From NCBI GenBank assembly GCA_045600225.1, contig JAZRXL010000027.1, forward strand, positions 4,748-68,747: 64,000 bases of DNA, in the 5' to 3' direction. This document shows positions 42,269 to 51,411 of the stretch, in pieces (the first letter of the stretch is position 1; the number at the start of each line of letters is the position of its first letter). A program made the translations under genes and the position numbers. This DNA is from UBA1181 sp045600225. Lineage in GTDB: Bacteria; Bacteroidota; Bacteroidia; Bacteroidales; Paludibacteraceae. The notes beneath the pieces are model-generated. The model had not been told where the DNA came from and did no database searches. It worked only from the letters and a program-made list of their open reading frames with translations.

Positions 42269-43144
42269 TTAGAATCTTGAACCAGCGCCACCTCCACCTG
42301 TGCGACCACCTCCGAAACTTCCACCTCGGAAACCGCCGCCTCCGTGATATCCACCACCAAATCCACCATAGTGTCCACCACCAGTAGAGCTACCATAATA
42401 CTCCTTTATCGTTTTCTGGACAAGATGCCCACAATTCTCACATCTATATGTAACAATCTTTTTCCCATATAAAGAAGTCTCTTTAATTCTTTTGCTTGAT
42501 TCAAGAACAAGTTTATGTGCATTACAATTCGGACATTTCTTCTCGTGTCTTTGTATAAGATACGAAACGACCAAAATAATAATAAACATAATGATAATAG
42601 GAGGGAGATCTGAAAAATCGTCATCATAAGCTTCCGCCTCCATCGTTCCATCAAGAACCGCACAAACCTTCTCTACCCCATTCAACATTCCTTCAGACCA
42701 TTGTTCATTCTTAAAGTATGGATTCATTTGCTGTTGCTGAATCCTATAGCACAATGCATCCGGCAAATCACCCTCCAAACCATATCCTGTAATAAACTGG
42801 ACACAACGATCTTTAACAGATAATGTTATTACCAATCCATTATCGGTCGATTTCTTTCCTACTTTATTTTTTTGGAATATATTGAACGCGAAATAAAAAC
42901 AATCTTCATCCTCAATCTGTTCTACAACCACAACAACCACCTCTATTCCAGTACTCTTTTCCAAAGAGGCCAACATAGTATCCATTCTATAAATGGAGTT
43001 GGAGGACAAAAAGCCATCAGGGTCACAAACATACCTATCCTTATCCGTCAAACGAACCATAGGGACTTCAGAGGCGGTATACGAGCGTCCCATTACGAAT
43101 AAAGGGAGCAACACGAATAGAATATTTAAAACAAATCTTTTCAC
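42269..43144 (-). CDS. TPM-domain (YgcG-like) membrane protein
   Basis: About 292 residues. Signal segment (VLNILFVLLPLFVMG), TPM phosphatase-fold domain (VTLSVKDRCVQFITGYGLEGDLPD), transmembrane helix (PPIIIMFIIILVVSYLI), a CxxC pair plus CxxC (CPNCNAHK, CENCGH; zinc-ribbon-like), and a Gly-rich tail. The start is a GTG at 43144. A -7 box (TATATTTG) ends only 4 nt before it, so the mRNA may be leaderless. Confidence 0.88.
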   Translation of the reverse strand: MKRFVLNILFVLLPLFVMGRSYTASEVPMVRLTDKDRYVCDPDGFLSSNSIYRMDTMLASLEKSTGIEVVVVVVEQIEDEDCFYFAFNIFQKNKVGKKSTDNGLVITLSVKDRCVQFITGYGLEGDLPDALCYRIQQQQMNPYFKNEQWSEGMLNGVEKVCAVLDGTMEAEAYDDDFSDLPPIIIMFIIILVVSYLIQRHEKKCPNCNAHKLVLESSKRIKETSLYGKKIVTYRCENCGHLVQKTIKEYYGSSTGGGHYGGFGGGYHGGGGFRGGSFGGGRTGGGGAGSRF

Positions 43145-43148
43145 CAAG

Positions 43149-43156
43149 CAAATATA
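43149..43156 (-). promoter_or_regulatory. -7 element abutting the TPM gene start
   Basis: TATATTTG on the minus strand, 4 nt before the GTG. Confidence 0.45.
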
Positions 43157-43184
43157 CAAAAAGGATAGTATAGTATAATAAAAA

Positions 43185-43208
43185 AAGGTCTGAATTTCTC
43201 CAGACCTT
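43185..43208 (-). terminator. secG terminator
   Basis: 8-bp stem aaggtctg / cagacctt, then a T-run on the minus strand. Confidence 0.7.
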
Positions 43209-43247
43209 CATTAAACGAAAGAGGCAAGCCTCTCGATAATTTCTTTA

Positions 43248-43553
43248 TTATTCTTGGCTATCAGTCGCTGAAGCCGCAGGCAAATCCTCTACCTGAGATT
43301 TCAACTGAGAATCTTCAATCACTGTTCCCTTAGGGCAGAATGCAGCAGAAGCAATACTCAAAAATACAAGAACAGAAACCAACACCCATGTTGCTTTCTC
43401 TATGAAATCTGTCGTTTTCTTTACTCCCATAATTTGGTTTTGTGCTTGGAAACTTGATGCCAAACCTCCACCTTTTGAGTTTTGAATCAAAACAACACCC
43501 ACCAATAGAAGTGATACTAACACAACGACAATAGTAATAAATGTATAAACCAT
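43248..43553 (-). CDS. secG: preprotein translocase subunit SecG
   Basis: 101 residues. Two transmembrane helices (VYTFITIVVVLVSLLLVGVVLIQ and ATWVLVSVLVFLSIASAAF) linked by GGGLASSFQAQNQIMGVKKTTDFIEK, the SecG signature. Last gene of the minus-strand operon starting at the sigma-54 activator. Confidence 0.95.
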   Translation of the reverse strand: MVYTFITIVVVLVSLLLVGVVLIQNSKGGGLASSFQAQNQIMGVKKTTDFIEKATWVLVSVLVFLSIASAAFCPKGTVIEDSQLKSQVEDLPAASATDSQE

Positions 43554-43568
43554 ATCTTTTTAAATTGT

Positions 43569-44252
43569 TTATAAATTCTCCATCAGTCTCTCAAAGAATC
43601 TGATTTGGTCTGCAAAGTAAACACTTTTTTCTGGATTTTTCAAACTCAAACTCTTAAATATTTTGATTGCCTGACCGAATTTTTTCTGTTTTATGTATAT
43701 TTTCGCTAAAGTTTCCGTATAAAATTCCGTAGTTCCTTGTGCTGAAGTTTTATCGTCAACATCTTGATTCTCATTATTTTCAGAAATTCGAATCGTCATA
43801 TCTTGATTATCACTTTTCTCCAAGAAGTTGTCGATTAGACTCTGTCGCTTTGAATCTGTTTTTTTTACAGAAGGGACATTCACTGGTTTTAATTGCTCCA
43901 ATTCTGCCAATATATCCAAAATTGGAGAAGGACTCTTCTTTTCTTCTTTGACCTCTTCTGTTGGAGCCACGCCACCCTTTGCCTCTTCATTTTCAGCTTT
44001 TTCAATCCGAATCGTTGGGGCAGGTTTAAATACCAAATCGTACAATGCTCGTCGATTAGTTACATAAAGGGAAGTCAAAGGCAACTCTATCTCATAACGA
44101 AAATCACCACTATTTCGCAGAGACTTCAAGTACAGCATTCGAAATGTTTGAGAATAGGGATATTCATGCAGGAAATTGCGCAAATCCGATATTTTCTCCT
44201 CCCCAATACATTCTGGAGCATGCAACATATCTATTATATCCGTTTGCGTCAT
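43569..44252 (-). CDS. conserved protein of unknown function (TPR-like C-terminus)
   Basis: 227 residues, no signal peptide. N-terminal half has SDLRNFLHEYPYSQTFRMLYLKSLRNS (short helical pairs), the middle is charged and low-complexity, and the C-terminus (TLAKIYIKQKKFGQAIKIFKSLSLKNPEKS) looks like a single TPR. It lies between lptE and secG in one operon; function is not recognised. Confidence 0.8.
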   Translation of the reverse strand: MTQTDIIDMLHAPECIGEEKISDLRNFLHEYPYSQTFRMLYLKSLRNSGDFRYEIELPLTSLYVTNRRALYDLVFKPAPTIRIEKAENEEAKGGVAPTEEVKEEKKSPSPILDILAELEQLKPVNVPSVKKTDSKRQSLIDNFLEKSDNQDMTIRISENNENQDVDDKTSAQGTTEFYTETLAKIYIKQKKFGQAIKIFKSLSLKNPEKSVYFADQIRFFERLMENL

Positions 44253-44255
44253 ATT

Positions 44256-44771
44256 CTACCAATTTGCTACAGTAGCATTAAAAATCTGGCTGATAATGTT
44301 CTCCATCAACTGCTCATTCAACTGCTCTTGCACCTGATCAATCGTATAATCATTAGAGAAAACTTCATAAGCAGAGAAATTTCGGTCAAAACTCTCTGAA
44401 GAATTAACCTTATTGACAAATTTCACATGAACGGACATTTGTAACCGAGACTCTGATGCCTGACCAGAAGAGTTGACACCCGAAGATATTACCGCATATC
44501 CGGAAATCTCTCCGGAAATTTGAAGATCTCCATCTGTCTCGACTGTTTTCAAACTTGTTTTTGAAGAAAACTCATCCTTCAAGTTCTCCGTGAAATCAGA
44601 AGCAAGCGTAGGATAAACCAATGATGCTCTATTAGGGAAATCCTGAATTGATATTGTCTTAATCTTTGTGTAGTCTATTGAAGAACCGTTGAATTTATAC
44701 GATATTCTGCAAGAGGTAACAAATAGCAATAAAAGAATCGTCAATAAACTATATTTTTTACTCCAAACCAT
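44256..44771 (-). CDS. lptE: LptE-like lipopolysaccharide-assembly lipoprotein
   Basis: 171 residues. SPII leader (LLLLFVTSC) followed by ISYKFNGSSIDYTKIKTISI, matching the Bacteroidota LptE-type domain that plugs the LptD barrel and delivers lipopolysaccharide to the outer leaflet. It overlaps the sigma-54 activator gene by 14 bp. lptD is not in this window. Confidence 0.88.
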   Translation of the reverse strand: MVWSKKYSLLTILLLLFVTSCRISYKFNGSSIDYTKIKTISIQDFPNRASLVYPTLASDFTENLKDEFSSKTSLKTVETDGDLQISGEISGYAVISSGVNSSGQASESRLQMSVHVKFVNKVNSSESFDRNFSAYEVFSNDYTIDQVQEQLNEQLMENIISQIFNATVANW

Positions 44772-46014
44772 ACTCTTTTATTTTTCGATACAAAGTACGC
44801 TCTGATATTTTCAAATCCAGAGCTGCTGCTTTCCTTTTATTATTATTCTTCTCTAATGCTTTTCGAATCAACTCCTTTTCTGCATCATCTAACGACAAAC
44901 ACTCCTCTACATATTCACCAACCTCTTGAATATCCTTCTGCTCACGAATCTTACCCGACGGAGTTGGATTATTCAAGTTCGTCTTAACCACAGGAGCTTC
45001 AAATTCAGAATAATGTTCTGGGAAGATTGTTTGTATGGTCTGAATATCTGCAGTCGACAAATGAGAGGTGTCAACATTTCCTCCTTGAATGATATCATTG
45101 ACCAATTTTTTCAAGTCATTCATATCTTTTCTCATATCGAACAAAACCTTGTACAAAAGATCCCGTTCCGTACTAAAAGAAGTATCATTCGAAGGAGAGT
45201 TGCTAAGTACTGGCAAATTGGCTCTCTGATTAGGCAAATAAGACAACAACACGTCTTTATTTATCTCTCTTTTCTCTTCCAATACCGAAATTTGTTCTGT
45301 TATGTTTTTTAGTTGGCGAACATTTCCTGGCCATGGATAATGGAGAAGTAACTGACGCGCCTCATCATTCAATGAGATTGGCGTGGTTTTGTATTTCTCT
45401 GCAAAATCACTTGCGAATTTTCTAAAAAGAAGATAAATGTCCGTTCCCCTATTCCTTAACGGAGGAACAGAGATTGGAACCGAGTTCAATCGATAATAAA
45501 GATCCTCCCTGAACTTTCCCGAGGCAATCGCCTCTTGCATATTCAAATTTGTAGCAGCAACCACTCGCACGTCACACTTTTGAACTTTTGAGGAACCTAC
45601 CTTTATGAACTCGCCTGTTTCAAGTACTCTCAACAACCTTACTTGGGTTGTCAAAGGAAGTTCTCCAACCTCATCCAAGAAAATGGTTCCTTTGTCTGCC
45701 ACCTCAAAATAACCTTTTCTGTCGGCAACCGCGCCTGTAAATGCACCTTTCTCATGGCCAAACAACTCAGAATCAATCGTTCCTTCTGGTATGGCACCAC
45801 AGTTTACTGCAATATACGGATAATGTTTTCTCGAACTGTTATCATGTATAATCTGAGGGAATCTCTCTTTTCCTACACCGCTCTCTCCAGTGATAAGAAC
45901 CGAAAGGTCTGTACCTGCCACCTGAACGGCAACATTAATTGCATGGTCCAAAATAGGATTCGAACCAATGACACCAAACCTTTGTTTTACACTCTGTAAG
46001 TCTCTATTCACCAT
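44758..46014 (-). CDS. sigma-54 interaction (AAA+) transcriptional activator without receiver domain
   Basis: About 418 residues from ATG 46014. AAA+ activator: Walker A GESGVGKE, the sigma-54 contact loop GAFTGA, Walker B TIFLDEVGELPL, arginine-finger region FREDLYYRLNSVPI, and a Fis-type helix-turn-helix at the end (RKAAALDLKISERTLYRKIKEY). There is no N-terminal receiver or GAF domain, so activity must be controlled by level or by another protein. It heads an operon with lptE, an unknown gene and secG, and is a plausible controller of envelope genes. Confidence 0.93.
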   Translation of the reverse strand: MVNRDLQSVKQRFGVIGSNPILDHAINVAVQVAGTDLSVLITGESGVGKERFPQIIHDNSSRKHYPYIAVNCGAIPEGTIDSELFGHEKGAFTGAVADRKGYFEVADKGTIFLDEVGELPLTTQVRLLRVLETGEFIKVGSSKVQKCDVRVVAATNLNMQEAIASGKFREDLYYRLNSVPISVPPLRNRGTDIYLLFRKFASDFAEKYKTTPISLNDEARQLLLHYPWPGNVRQLKNITEQISVLEEKREINKDVLLSYLPNQRANLPVLSNSPSNDTSFSTERDLLYKVLFDMRKDMNDLKKLVNDIIQGGNVDTSHLSTADIQTIQTIFPEHYSEFEAPVVKTNLNNPTPSGKIREQKDIQEVGEYVEECLSLDDAEKELIRKALEKNNNKRKAAALDLKISERTLYRKIKEYGLE

Positions 46015-46041
46015 AGCAAAAAATCGATTCTTCAAACTGGG

Positions 46042-46072
46042 CAAATTTACACTTTTCGGAGCACATTCACAA
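46042..46072 (-). promoter_or_regulatory. promoter of the activator-lptE-secG operon
   Basis: Minus strand TTG (46070-46072), 20 nt, TAAATTTG (46042-46049), about 28 nt before the ATG. Confidence 0.7.
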
Positions 46073-46120
46073 AACAGACAAATAAAATAAAAAGCCTTTT
46101 TTCTTATAAGAAGAATATTG

Positions 46121-46128
46121 TATATTTG
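46121..46128 (+). promoter_or_regulatory. -7 element for the thermonuclease gene
   Basis: TATATTTG about 25 nt before the ATG. Confidence 0.5.
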
Positions 46129-46153
46129 GACTACAAACTAAAGAACTATAAAC

Positions 46154-46729
46154 ATGGGGAATTTTTTTCATACTTTTTCGAGAATATGCATTCTCATTTA
46201 TCTTTTAGGGTTCGCGACCTCAAGTTGCTCTCAAGAACAAACGAATAATTATCAGACCATCAAAGGAAAGGTTATTCATGTTAACGACGGCGACACCTAT
46301 GATATATTGGTAGAAGGGAATAAAACGTACAGAATAAGAATGTACGGAATTGATGCGCCCGAGAAAGGACAAGATTTCAGCAGGAAGGCAACCGACTATC
46401 TTAAAAGTCTCATCCATTCTCAGATTGTAACACTAAAGTTCAAAGAGACCGACATGCATGGTCGATTTGTTGCTCTAACCTATCTTTCTGACGGAAGAGA
46501 AGTCAGCCACGAAATGGTTCGTGCAGGATATGCATGGCATTACAAGCATTATAACACAGATGTCGATTTATCTGAATTGGAAGAGAAAGCAAGAAAGGAA
46601 AAAATCGGGTTATGGGCCGACAAATATCCAGTAGAGCCATGGTTCGAAAGAGCCTTGAGAAGAAAAGGATACAAGTCCGTAGAGATAAAGCATATGAAAA
46701 TAGAAGGGAAAATAAATTCAAAAGAATAG
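46154..46729 (+). CDS. thermonuclease (SNase) family lipoprotein
   Basis: 191 residues. Leader with a Cys-containing cleavage region (ATSSC), then the staphylococcal-nuclease fold: VIHVNDGDTYDILVEG, RIRMYGIDAPEKGQDFSRKA with the Ca-binding Asp and catalytic Arg, and HGRFVALTYL with Glu/Arg partners. Probably an exported or surface nuclease. Confidence 0.9.
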   Translation: MGNFFHTFSRICILIYLLGFATSSCSQEQTNNYQTIKGKVIHVNDGDTYDILVEGNKTYRIRMYGIDAPEKGQDFSRKATDYLKSLIHSQIVTLKFKETDMHGRFVALTYLSDGREVSHEMVRAGYAWHYKHYNTDVDLSELEEKARKEKIGLWADKYPVEPWFERALRRKGYKSVEIKHMKIEGKINSKE

Positions 46730-46911
46730 GTAAATCAAACACCAAAGAAAGCGCAATCGGAAGAGGAACAAACGAATACTTCCAACAAAAGATTTTAAAA
46801 TATTTTAATAATTCTCCTTTTTTTGTTTAATTTGCGATTGATTTACGCTAAGTTGAATCACATACGGAGTTGCAAGTTAGCTATGTATAAATGTTTCAAA
46901 ATAAAAGTGTC

Positions 46912-49900
46912 ATGGTAAAAAAAGTATCATTTATTTTCATGTTGATGTTCTCGTGCATATGCGCGAATGCATCAATTGTCATTAATGAGTTAATGCCCAA
47001 AAATGTCTCATTCCAAGTTGACGACAACCATCAATTCTCTGCTTGGGCTGAGTTGTACAACAACGGAGCAGAAGAAGTTAACATATCAGAGTATTTCTTC
47101 TCTGACAACATCATGAAGCCAACACAATGGCAATTAAACGCAAACGATGGCGTAATTCTTAAACCAGGCGAGTTTACCATCGTATATTTCGATGGTCTAA
47201 CTCCGGAAGAAGCTTCAGAGTTAATTGACCATGGACGATATGTAAACATCTCAATGCATGCTGATTTTAAATTGCCTGCGAAAAAGGGTTGTCTATATCT
47301 TGCTGACGAGAAGGGAACCATCATCGATCAAATGGCCTATGATACAACATACCGTAACATTTCATACGGAAGAATCGTTGATGGTGGCGACCAATTAGGA
47401 TACTTCCTAACACCTACCCCAAAAGCAGCAAATGCAACAAACAGCGTAGCAACAACCAAAACGTTAGCTCCTACATTCAACCTTAATTCTGGTTTTTACC
47501 AGTCAGAACAAAAAGTGAAAATCTACGCGGCTGACCCTAAAGCAAAGATCTTCTATACAACAGACGGTTCAGAACCTTCTGTCAAAAGTTCACTATACCA
47601 AAACGAAATTACAATAAACAAAAACACACCACTTCGTGCCGTTGCTATTGTAGAAGGTGAGATTGGCAGTGACATTACCACATCTACTTATTTCATAAAC
47701 GAAAATGTAAACAAATTACCTATCGTTTCCTTGGTTTCAGACCCTAATCTACTTTTCGGAGACGAGCTTGGTCTACTTGTTGCAGGAACAAATGGTTCTG
47801 AAGTCCCAAGTGGTTGTTCTGGACCAGACAAAAAAGCCAACTATTGGAACGATTGGGACAGACCTTGCAACTTTGAGTTTTTCGACAACAAAAAGGTGGA
47901 ACAACTAAACCAAGAAGTTAAGATTGGAAACTTTGGTGCATGCTCTCGTACAAAATACATTAAATCAATCAAGATAAATGCAGGCAAGGTTTATGGAGAT
48001 AACGAATTAGACTACCCTATTTTCGAAGAGAAGCCAAACTTGCGTTGGAAGAGCATCGTCCTTAGAAATTCAGGTAACGACTTTGGTCGTTCTTACCTTC
48101 GTGATGGTTTTATGCAAACTTTACTAATCGGACAAGTTGACATTGACCACCAAGCATATCAACCATCTATGGTATTCATTAATGGAGAGTTTTACGGGAT
48201 GTTAAACATCCGTGAAAGAACAAACAAAGACTTTATTTTCTCCAACTATGGTCTTGGCGAAGACGAGATATTCATAAACGAAGGAAATGGACCAAACGAG
48301 AGGGAAAGTGGATATTGGGAACTTGAAACTATCTGCAAAGCAGAAAACACAGACACAAAAGATTTCTTCGGAGGTATCGATCAAAGAATGGACATAAACG
48401 AATTCCTCAACTACTTTATGGCAGAGATCTATTATGGAAATACTGACTGGCCTGGAGGAAATATCAAATGTTGGAAAGCAAAAGGTGATGGAAAAGGTAA
48501 TGGAAAGTGGAGATGGATTCTTTACGACACAGATTTTGGATACTCGCTTTACAACGATGGAGTGAGATCTAACAACTTCTCGACAGCAACAAATCACAAA
48601 CTCTTCAAGCCATTGATGAAGAACTCTACAATAAGAGAACGTTTCTTGTCTAAGTTCTGCGTACACTTGGCAACTACATTTAGTCCAGAAAGATGTAATC
48701 ATATTTTGGATAGTTTGATTAGCAATATCACTCCTGATGTAGAACGTCACATCAAAAAGATTAACGACGCAAAGAAATTGGAACAAGATTTCAACGCCGA
48801 CATCAAAAACATGAGAAAGTTTGCAAATGAACGTCCCGAGTTTGTAAACAAGGCAGTTAAGACATATTTCAAAACTCTTAACCTTGCAATCGACACGGTT
48901 GCCTTCCATGTTTATTCCGATGTGAAAGAGGCATCATACGTCCTAAACGAAGAGCCTATCAGAGTAGCTGACTTCAAAGGTTATTTTTTCACCAACACAC
49001 GCTGCAGAATCAAAGCAAACGAGCCTGCAGGGTATAAATTCTCTCATTGGGAGATCTCCTCTTCCAACTCATCTGAGGTTAAGAAATCGTATGAAATCAC
49101 TTATGAGGACACATTCTTTACAGACTCTATATTTAACGAGCAAACTGGCAAAAACGTTGCCGTCACCTACGGAAAGACTTTAAAGGCTGTTTATACTAAG
49201 GGAGAGACTCCGACTGCAGAATCACAAATATTCTTCAATGAAATCTGTGCATCTAACTCAATGATCGTAGATGAGTGTCGTGAAGCAGACGACTGGTTTG
49301 AGATTTACAACAATGGAAACAGCGATTTCAATTTGGGCGGACTATACCTATCAGTAAACAAAGAGCACTTGGGAACATATAAAATTCCAGAATCAGACTC
49401 TTGCATAGTAAAGGCAAAGGGATACAAAACATTTTGGGCAGACAATGATCCTGAGCAAGGTGTACTCCACACTAACTTCAAACTTCCTGTGACAACAAGC
49501 AACACTTTGATATTGTCTTCATTGAAGATGAACGGGAAAGATAGCGTATTCACAATCATCGACTCCGTACAATACAGAATGCACAGAGAAAACGAATCGT
49601 ATGCTCGCTTTGGAGAATACACTTCACTCGGAAAGGAGTGGAAAATCACTGGTGTTCCTACATTTGGAAAGAGAAACATTTATGCATACATTCTTGACAA
49701 CCCAACAGTCTCTGTTGAAAATGCGGTTGCTCAAATCTATCCTAATCCAGTAGTCGATGATTTGTACTTCTCTCTCCCTTGGGATGAAGAAATAGATGCA
49801 GTAATCATCACTACGACAGGACAAATACTAAAAGATTTCAAAGTTAAGAATGGCGAAAGCGTAAATGTTAGCGATATAAAGGAAGGCATTTATGTATTAA

Positions 49901-49950
49901 TGATGCAAACTCCTATCGGAAAGATCGCAGCTAAGATGATCAAGGAATAA
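46912..49950 (+). CDS. large secreted CotH-like kinase with lamin-tail domains and T9SS tail
   Basis: 1012 residues from ATG 46912 (an in-frame ATG at 46891 adds seven). Signal peptide to CANAS; lamin-tail-like domain (about 20-150, SIVINELMP, AWAELYNNG); chitobiase/fibronectin-like segment (about 170-255, IFYTTDGSEPSVKSSLY); CotH kinase domain (about 260-620, MVFINGEFYGMLNIRERT, YYGNTDWPGGNIKCW, WRWILYDTDFGYSLY); second lamin-tail domain (about 745-900, IFFNEICASNSMI); and a C-terminal T9SS type A sorting tail (about 935-1012, AQIYPNPVVDDLYF). CotH proteins are protein kinases in spore coats; in Bacteroidota they are surface proteins of unknown target. The T9SS tail predicts export across the outer membrane. 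Confidence 0.88.
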   Translation: MVKKVSFIFMLMFSCICANASIVINELMPKNVSFQVDDNHQFSAWAELYNNGAEEVNISEYFFSDNIMKPTQWQLNANDGVILKPGEFTIVYFDGLTPEEASELIDHGRYVNISMHADFKLPAKKGCLYLADEKGTIIDQMAYDTTYRNISYGRIVDGGDQLGYFLTPTPKAANATNSVATTKTLAPTFNLNSGFYQSEQKVKIYAADPKAKIFYTTDGSEPSVKSSLYQNEITINKNTPLRAVAIVEGEIGSDITTSTYFINENVNKLPIVSLVSDPNLLFGDELGLLVAGTNGSEVPSGCSGPDKKANYWNDWDRPCNFEFFDNKKVEQLNQEVKIGNFGACSRTKYIKSIKINAGKVYGDNELDYPIFEEKPNLRWKSIVLRNSGNDFGRSYLRDGFMQTLLIGQVDIDHQAYQPSMVFINGEFYGMLNIRERTNKDFIFSNYGLGEDEIFINEGNGPNERESGYWELETICKAENTDTKDFFGGIDQRMDINEFLNYFMAEIYYGNTDWPGGNIKCWKAKGDGKGNGKWRWILYDTDFGYSLYNDGVRSNNFSTATNHKLFKPLMKNSTIRERFLSKFCVHLATTFSPERCNHILDSLISNITPDVERHIKKINDAKKLEQDFNADIKNMRKFANERPEFVNKAVKTYFKTLNLAIDTVAFHVYSDVKEASYVLNEEPIRVADFKGYFFTNTRCRIKANEPAGYKFSHWEISSSNSSEVKKSYEITYEDTFFTDSIFNEQTGKNVAVTYGKTLKAVYTKGETPTAESQIFFNEICASNSMIVDECREADDWFEIYNNGNSDFNLGGLYLSVNKEHLGTYKIPESDSCIVKAKGYKTFWADNDPEQGVLHTNFKLPVTTSNTLILSSLKMNGKDSVFTIIDSVQYRMHRENESYARFGEYTSLGKEWKITGVPTFGKRNIYAYILDNPTVSVENAVAQIYPNPVVDDLYFSLPWDEEIDAVIITTTGQILKDFKVKNGESVNVSDIKEGIYVLMMQTPIGKIAAKMIKE

Positions 49951-49974
49951 ATTTTTCCGATTGCAAAAATACAA

Positions 49975-50006
49975 AAGCGGTGGTTCGCAAATACGAACCA
50001 CCGCTT
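49975..50006 (+). terminator. terminator of the CotH-like gene
   Basis: A perfect 13-bp stem aagcggtggttcg / cgaaccaccgctt, then a T-rich tract. Confidence 0.8.
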
Positions 50007-50243
50007 CTTTTTATCAAGTTTCGAAAGTATGATTCCGTCAAGAAGCTGATTGTGTGGAATACAGTGAATTTAGAAATCCACCAGTAAATTAGGATACATT
50101 ATTGCATGTAATAAAGCAAACCAGACTTAGGATAACGCTTATTACTTACCATAACGTATTCATCTATTAACACATAAATTTTTCAGTTTACTCGCAATTA
50201 CACAAAAAACACACTTCTCAGTTTTTCATAATTCAAATAAAAA
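50007..50243. other. non-coding stretch in a 353-bp gap
   Basis: Between the two terminators of convergent genes. No open frame longer than about 30 codons and no promoter or repeat is evident; I see nothing functional. Confidence 0.5.
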
Positions 50244-50271
50244 GCAGGAATCCATATATACGGATTCCTGC
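50244..50271 (-). terminator. terminator of the rlmN-DUF4837-pdxA operon
   Basis: A perfect 10-bp stem gcaggaatcc / ggattcctgc with an 8-nt loop, T run on the minus strand. Confidence 0.8.
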
Positions 50272-50303
50272 CAAGCCTTATAATTTCAAGGACAAACAGT
50301 TAA

Positions 50304-51377
50304 TTATTCCACTTGCCCGCTAATTTCAACATCCTGTTTCTTCAATCTGTTTTTTGACAATTCCACATATTGTTTACGACAATTATAGATATCACATGCC
50401 AAATATAATGCATTTCTAAACGACTCTTCCGATGCATTACCTATACCTACCTTATCGTATGCAGTTCCATGAGCAGGAGAGGTCCTGATGATTGGCAAAT
50501 TGGCAGTGTAGTTCACACCACTCTCCATTGCAATACACTTAAATGGAGTTTGTCCTTGATCATGGTACATTGCCAAAACAGCATCAAAACTCTTAAAGCT
50601 TCCTGCGCCAAAGAATCCATCAGCAGGATAAGGACCAAAACAAGTGATACCCATCTCTGTTGCTTTCTTCATTGCAGGAATAATGATTTCTTCCTCTTCA
50701 TCACCAATAGCACCCTTGTTTCCTGCGTGAGGGTTCAATCCCAACACTGCAATACGAGGTCTTTGAATGGCAAAATCTTGCTTCAAAGCCGTATTCAAAT
50801 CTTTTAATTTTGAAACAATAGAATCGATTGTTATATGCGAAGAGATCTGACGCATTGGAACATGACCAGTAACAACAGCCACCCTCAACACTTCACTTAC
50901 CAACATTGTCAATCCCTTCTCTCCATTGTTTGAGAATTTCTCTTGCAGATACTCTGTATGACCAGGGAAGTGAAACTTCTCTGATTTAATGTTATTCTTG
51001 TTTATTGGAGCTGTCACTAAAACATCAATAAGACCAGCTTTCAAATCCTCAGTAGCACGTTCCAAAGCAATAAATGCTGCTTCACCCGCTTCATCTGTAG
51101 ACTTTGCCAATTCCACCTTGATATTCTCATCTCCACAGTTGATTATATTAGAACGCTTTGGGTTTGCTTCTGATGGGGAATTGATAACATTCAAATTAAA
51201 ACTCTCCACATCCAAAGCTTTACGATGAAATGCCGCTGCCTTTGATGAACCATACACAATCGGAACACAAAACTCATTCACACGAAGGTCTGCAAGTGTT
51301 TTGATAATCACCTCATAACCTATTCCATTAATATCACCCTGTGTGATACCTACCTTTATTTTATATGCTTCTTCCAT
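50304..51377 (-). CDS. pdxA: 4-hydroxythreonine-4-phosphate dehydrogenase
   Basis: 357 residues. Oxidises 4-phosphohydroxythreonine in DXP-dependent pyridoxal phosphate synthesis. Signatures are GITQGDINGIGYEVI, VTAPINKNNI, FPGHTEYLQE and AMYHDQGQTPFKC with metal-binding His/Asp. Third gene of an rlmN-DUF4837-pdxA operon. Confidence 0.96.
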   Translation of the reverse strand: MEEAYKIKVGITQGDINGIGYEVIIKTLADLRVNEFCVPIVYGSSKAAAFHRKALDVESFNLNVINSPSEANPKRSNIINCGDENIKVELAKSTDEAGEAAFIALERATEDLKAGLIDVLVTAPINKNNIKSEKFHFPGHTEYLQEKFSNNGEKGLTMLVSEVLRVAVVTGHVPMRQISSHITIDSIVSKLKDLNTALKQDFAIQRPRIAVLGLNPHAGNKGAIGDEEEEIIIPAMKKATEMGITCFGPYPADGFFGAGSFKSFDAVLAMYHDQGQTPFKCIAMESGVNYTANLPIIRTSPAHGTAYDKVGIGNASEESFRNALYLACDIYNCRKQYVELSKNRLKKQDVEISGQVE

Positions 51378-51411
51378 ACATTCTTTAAATTTCAGACAAA
51401 GTTAATAAAAA

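Noticed and set aside
48202..48909. A 235-codon frame on the minus strand inside the CotH gene
   Set aside because: It is antisense to a strong coding sequence, has no recognisable protein features, and does not break the plus-strand reading.
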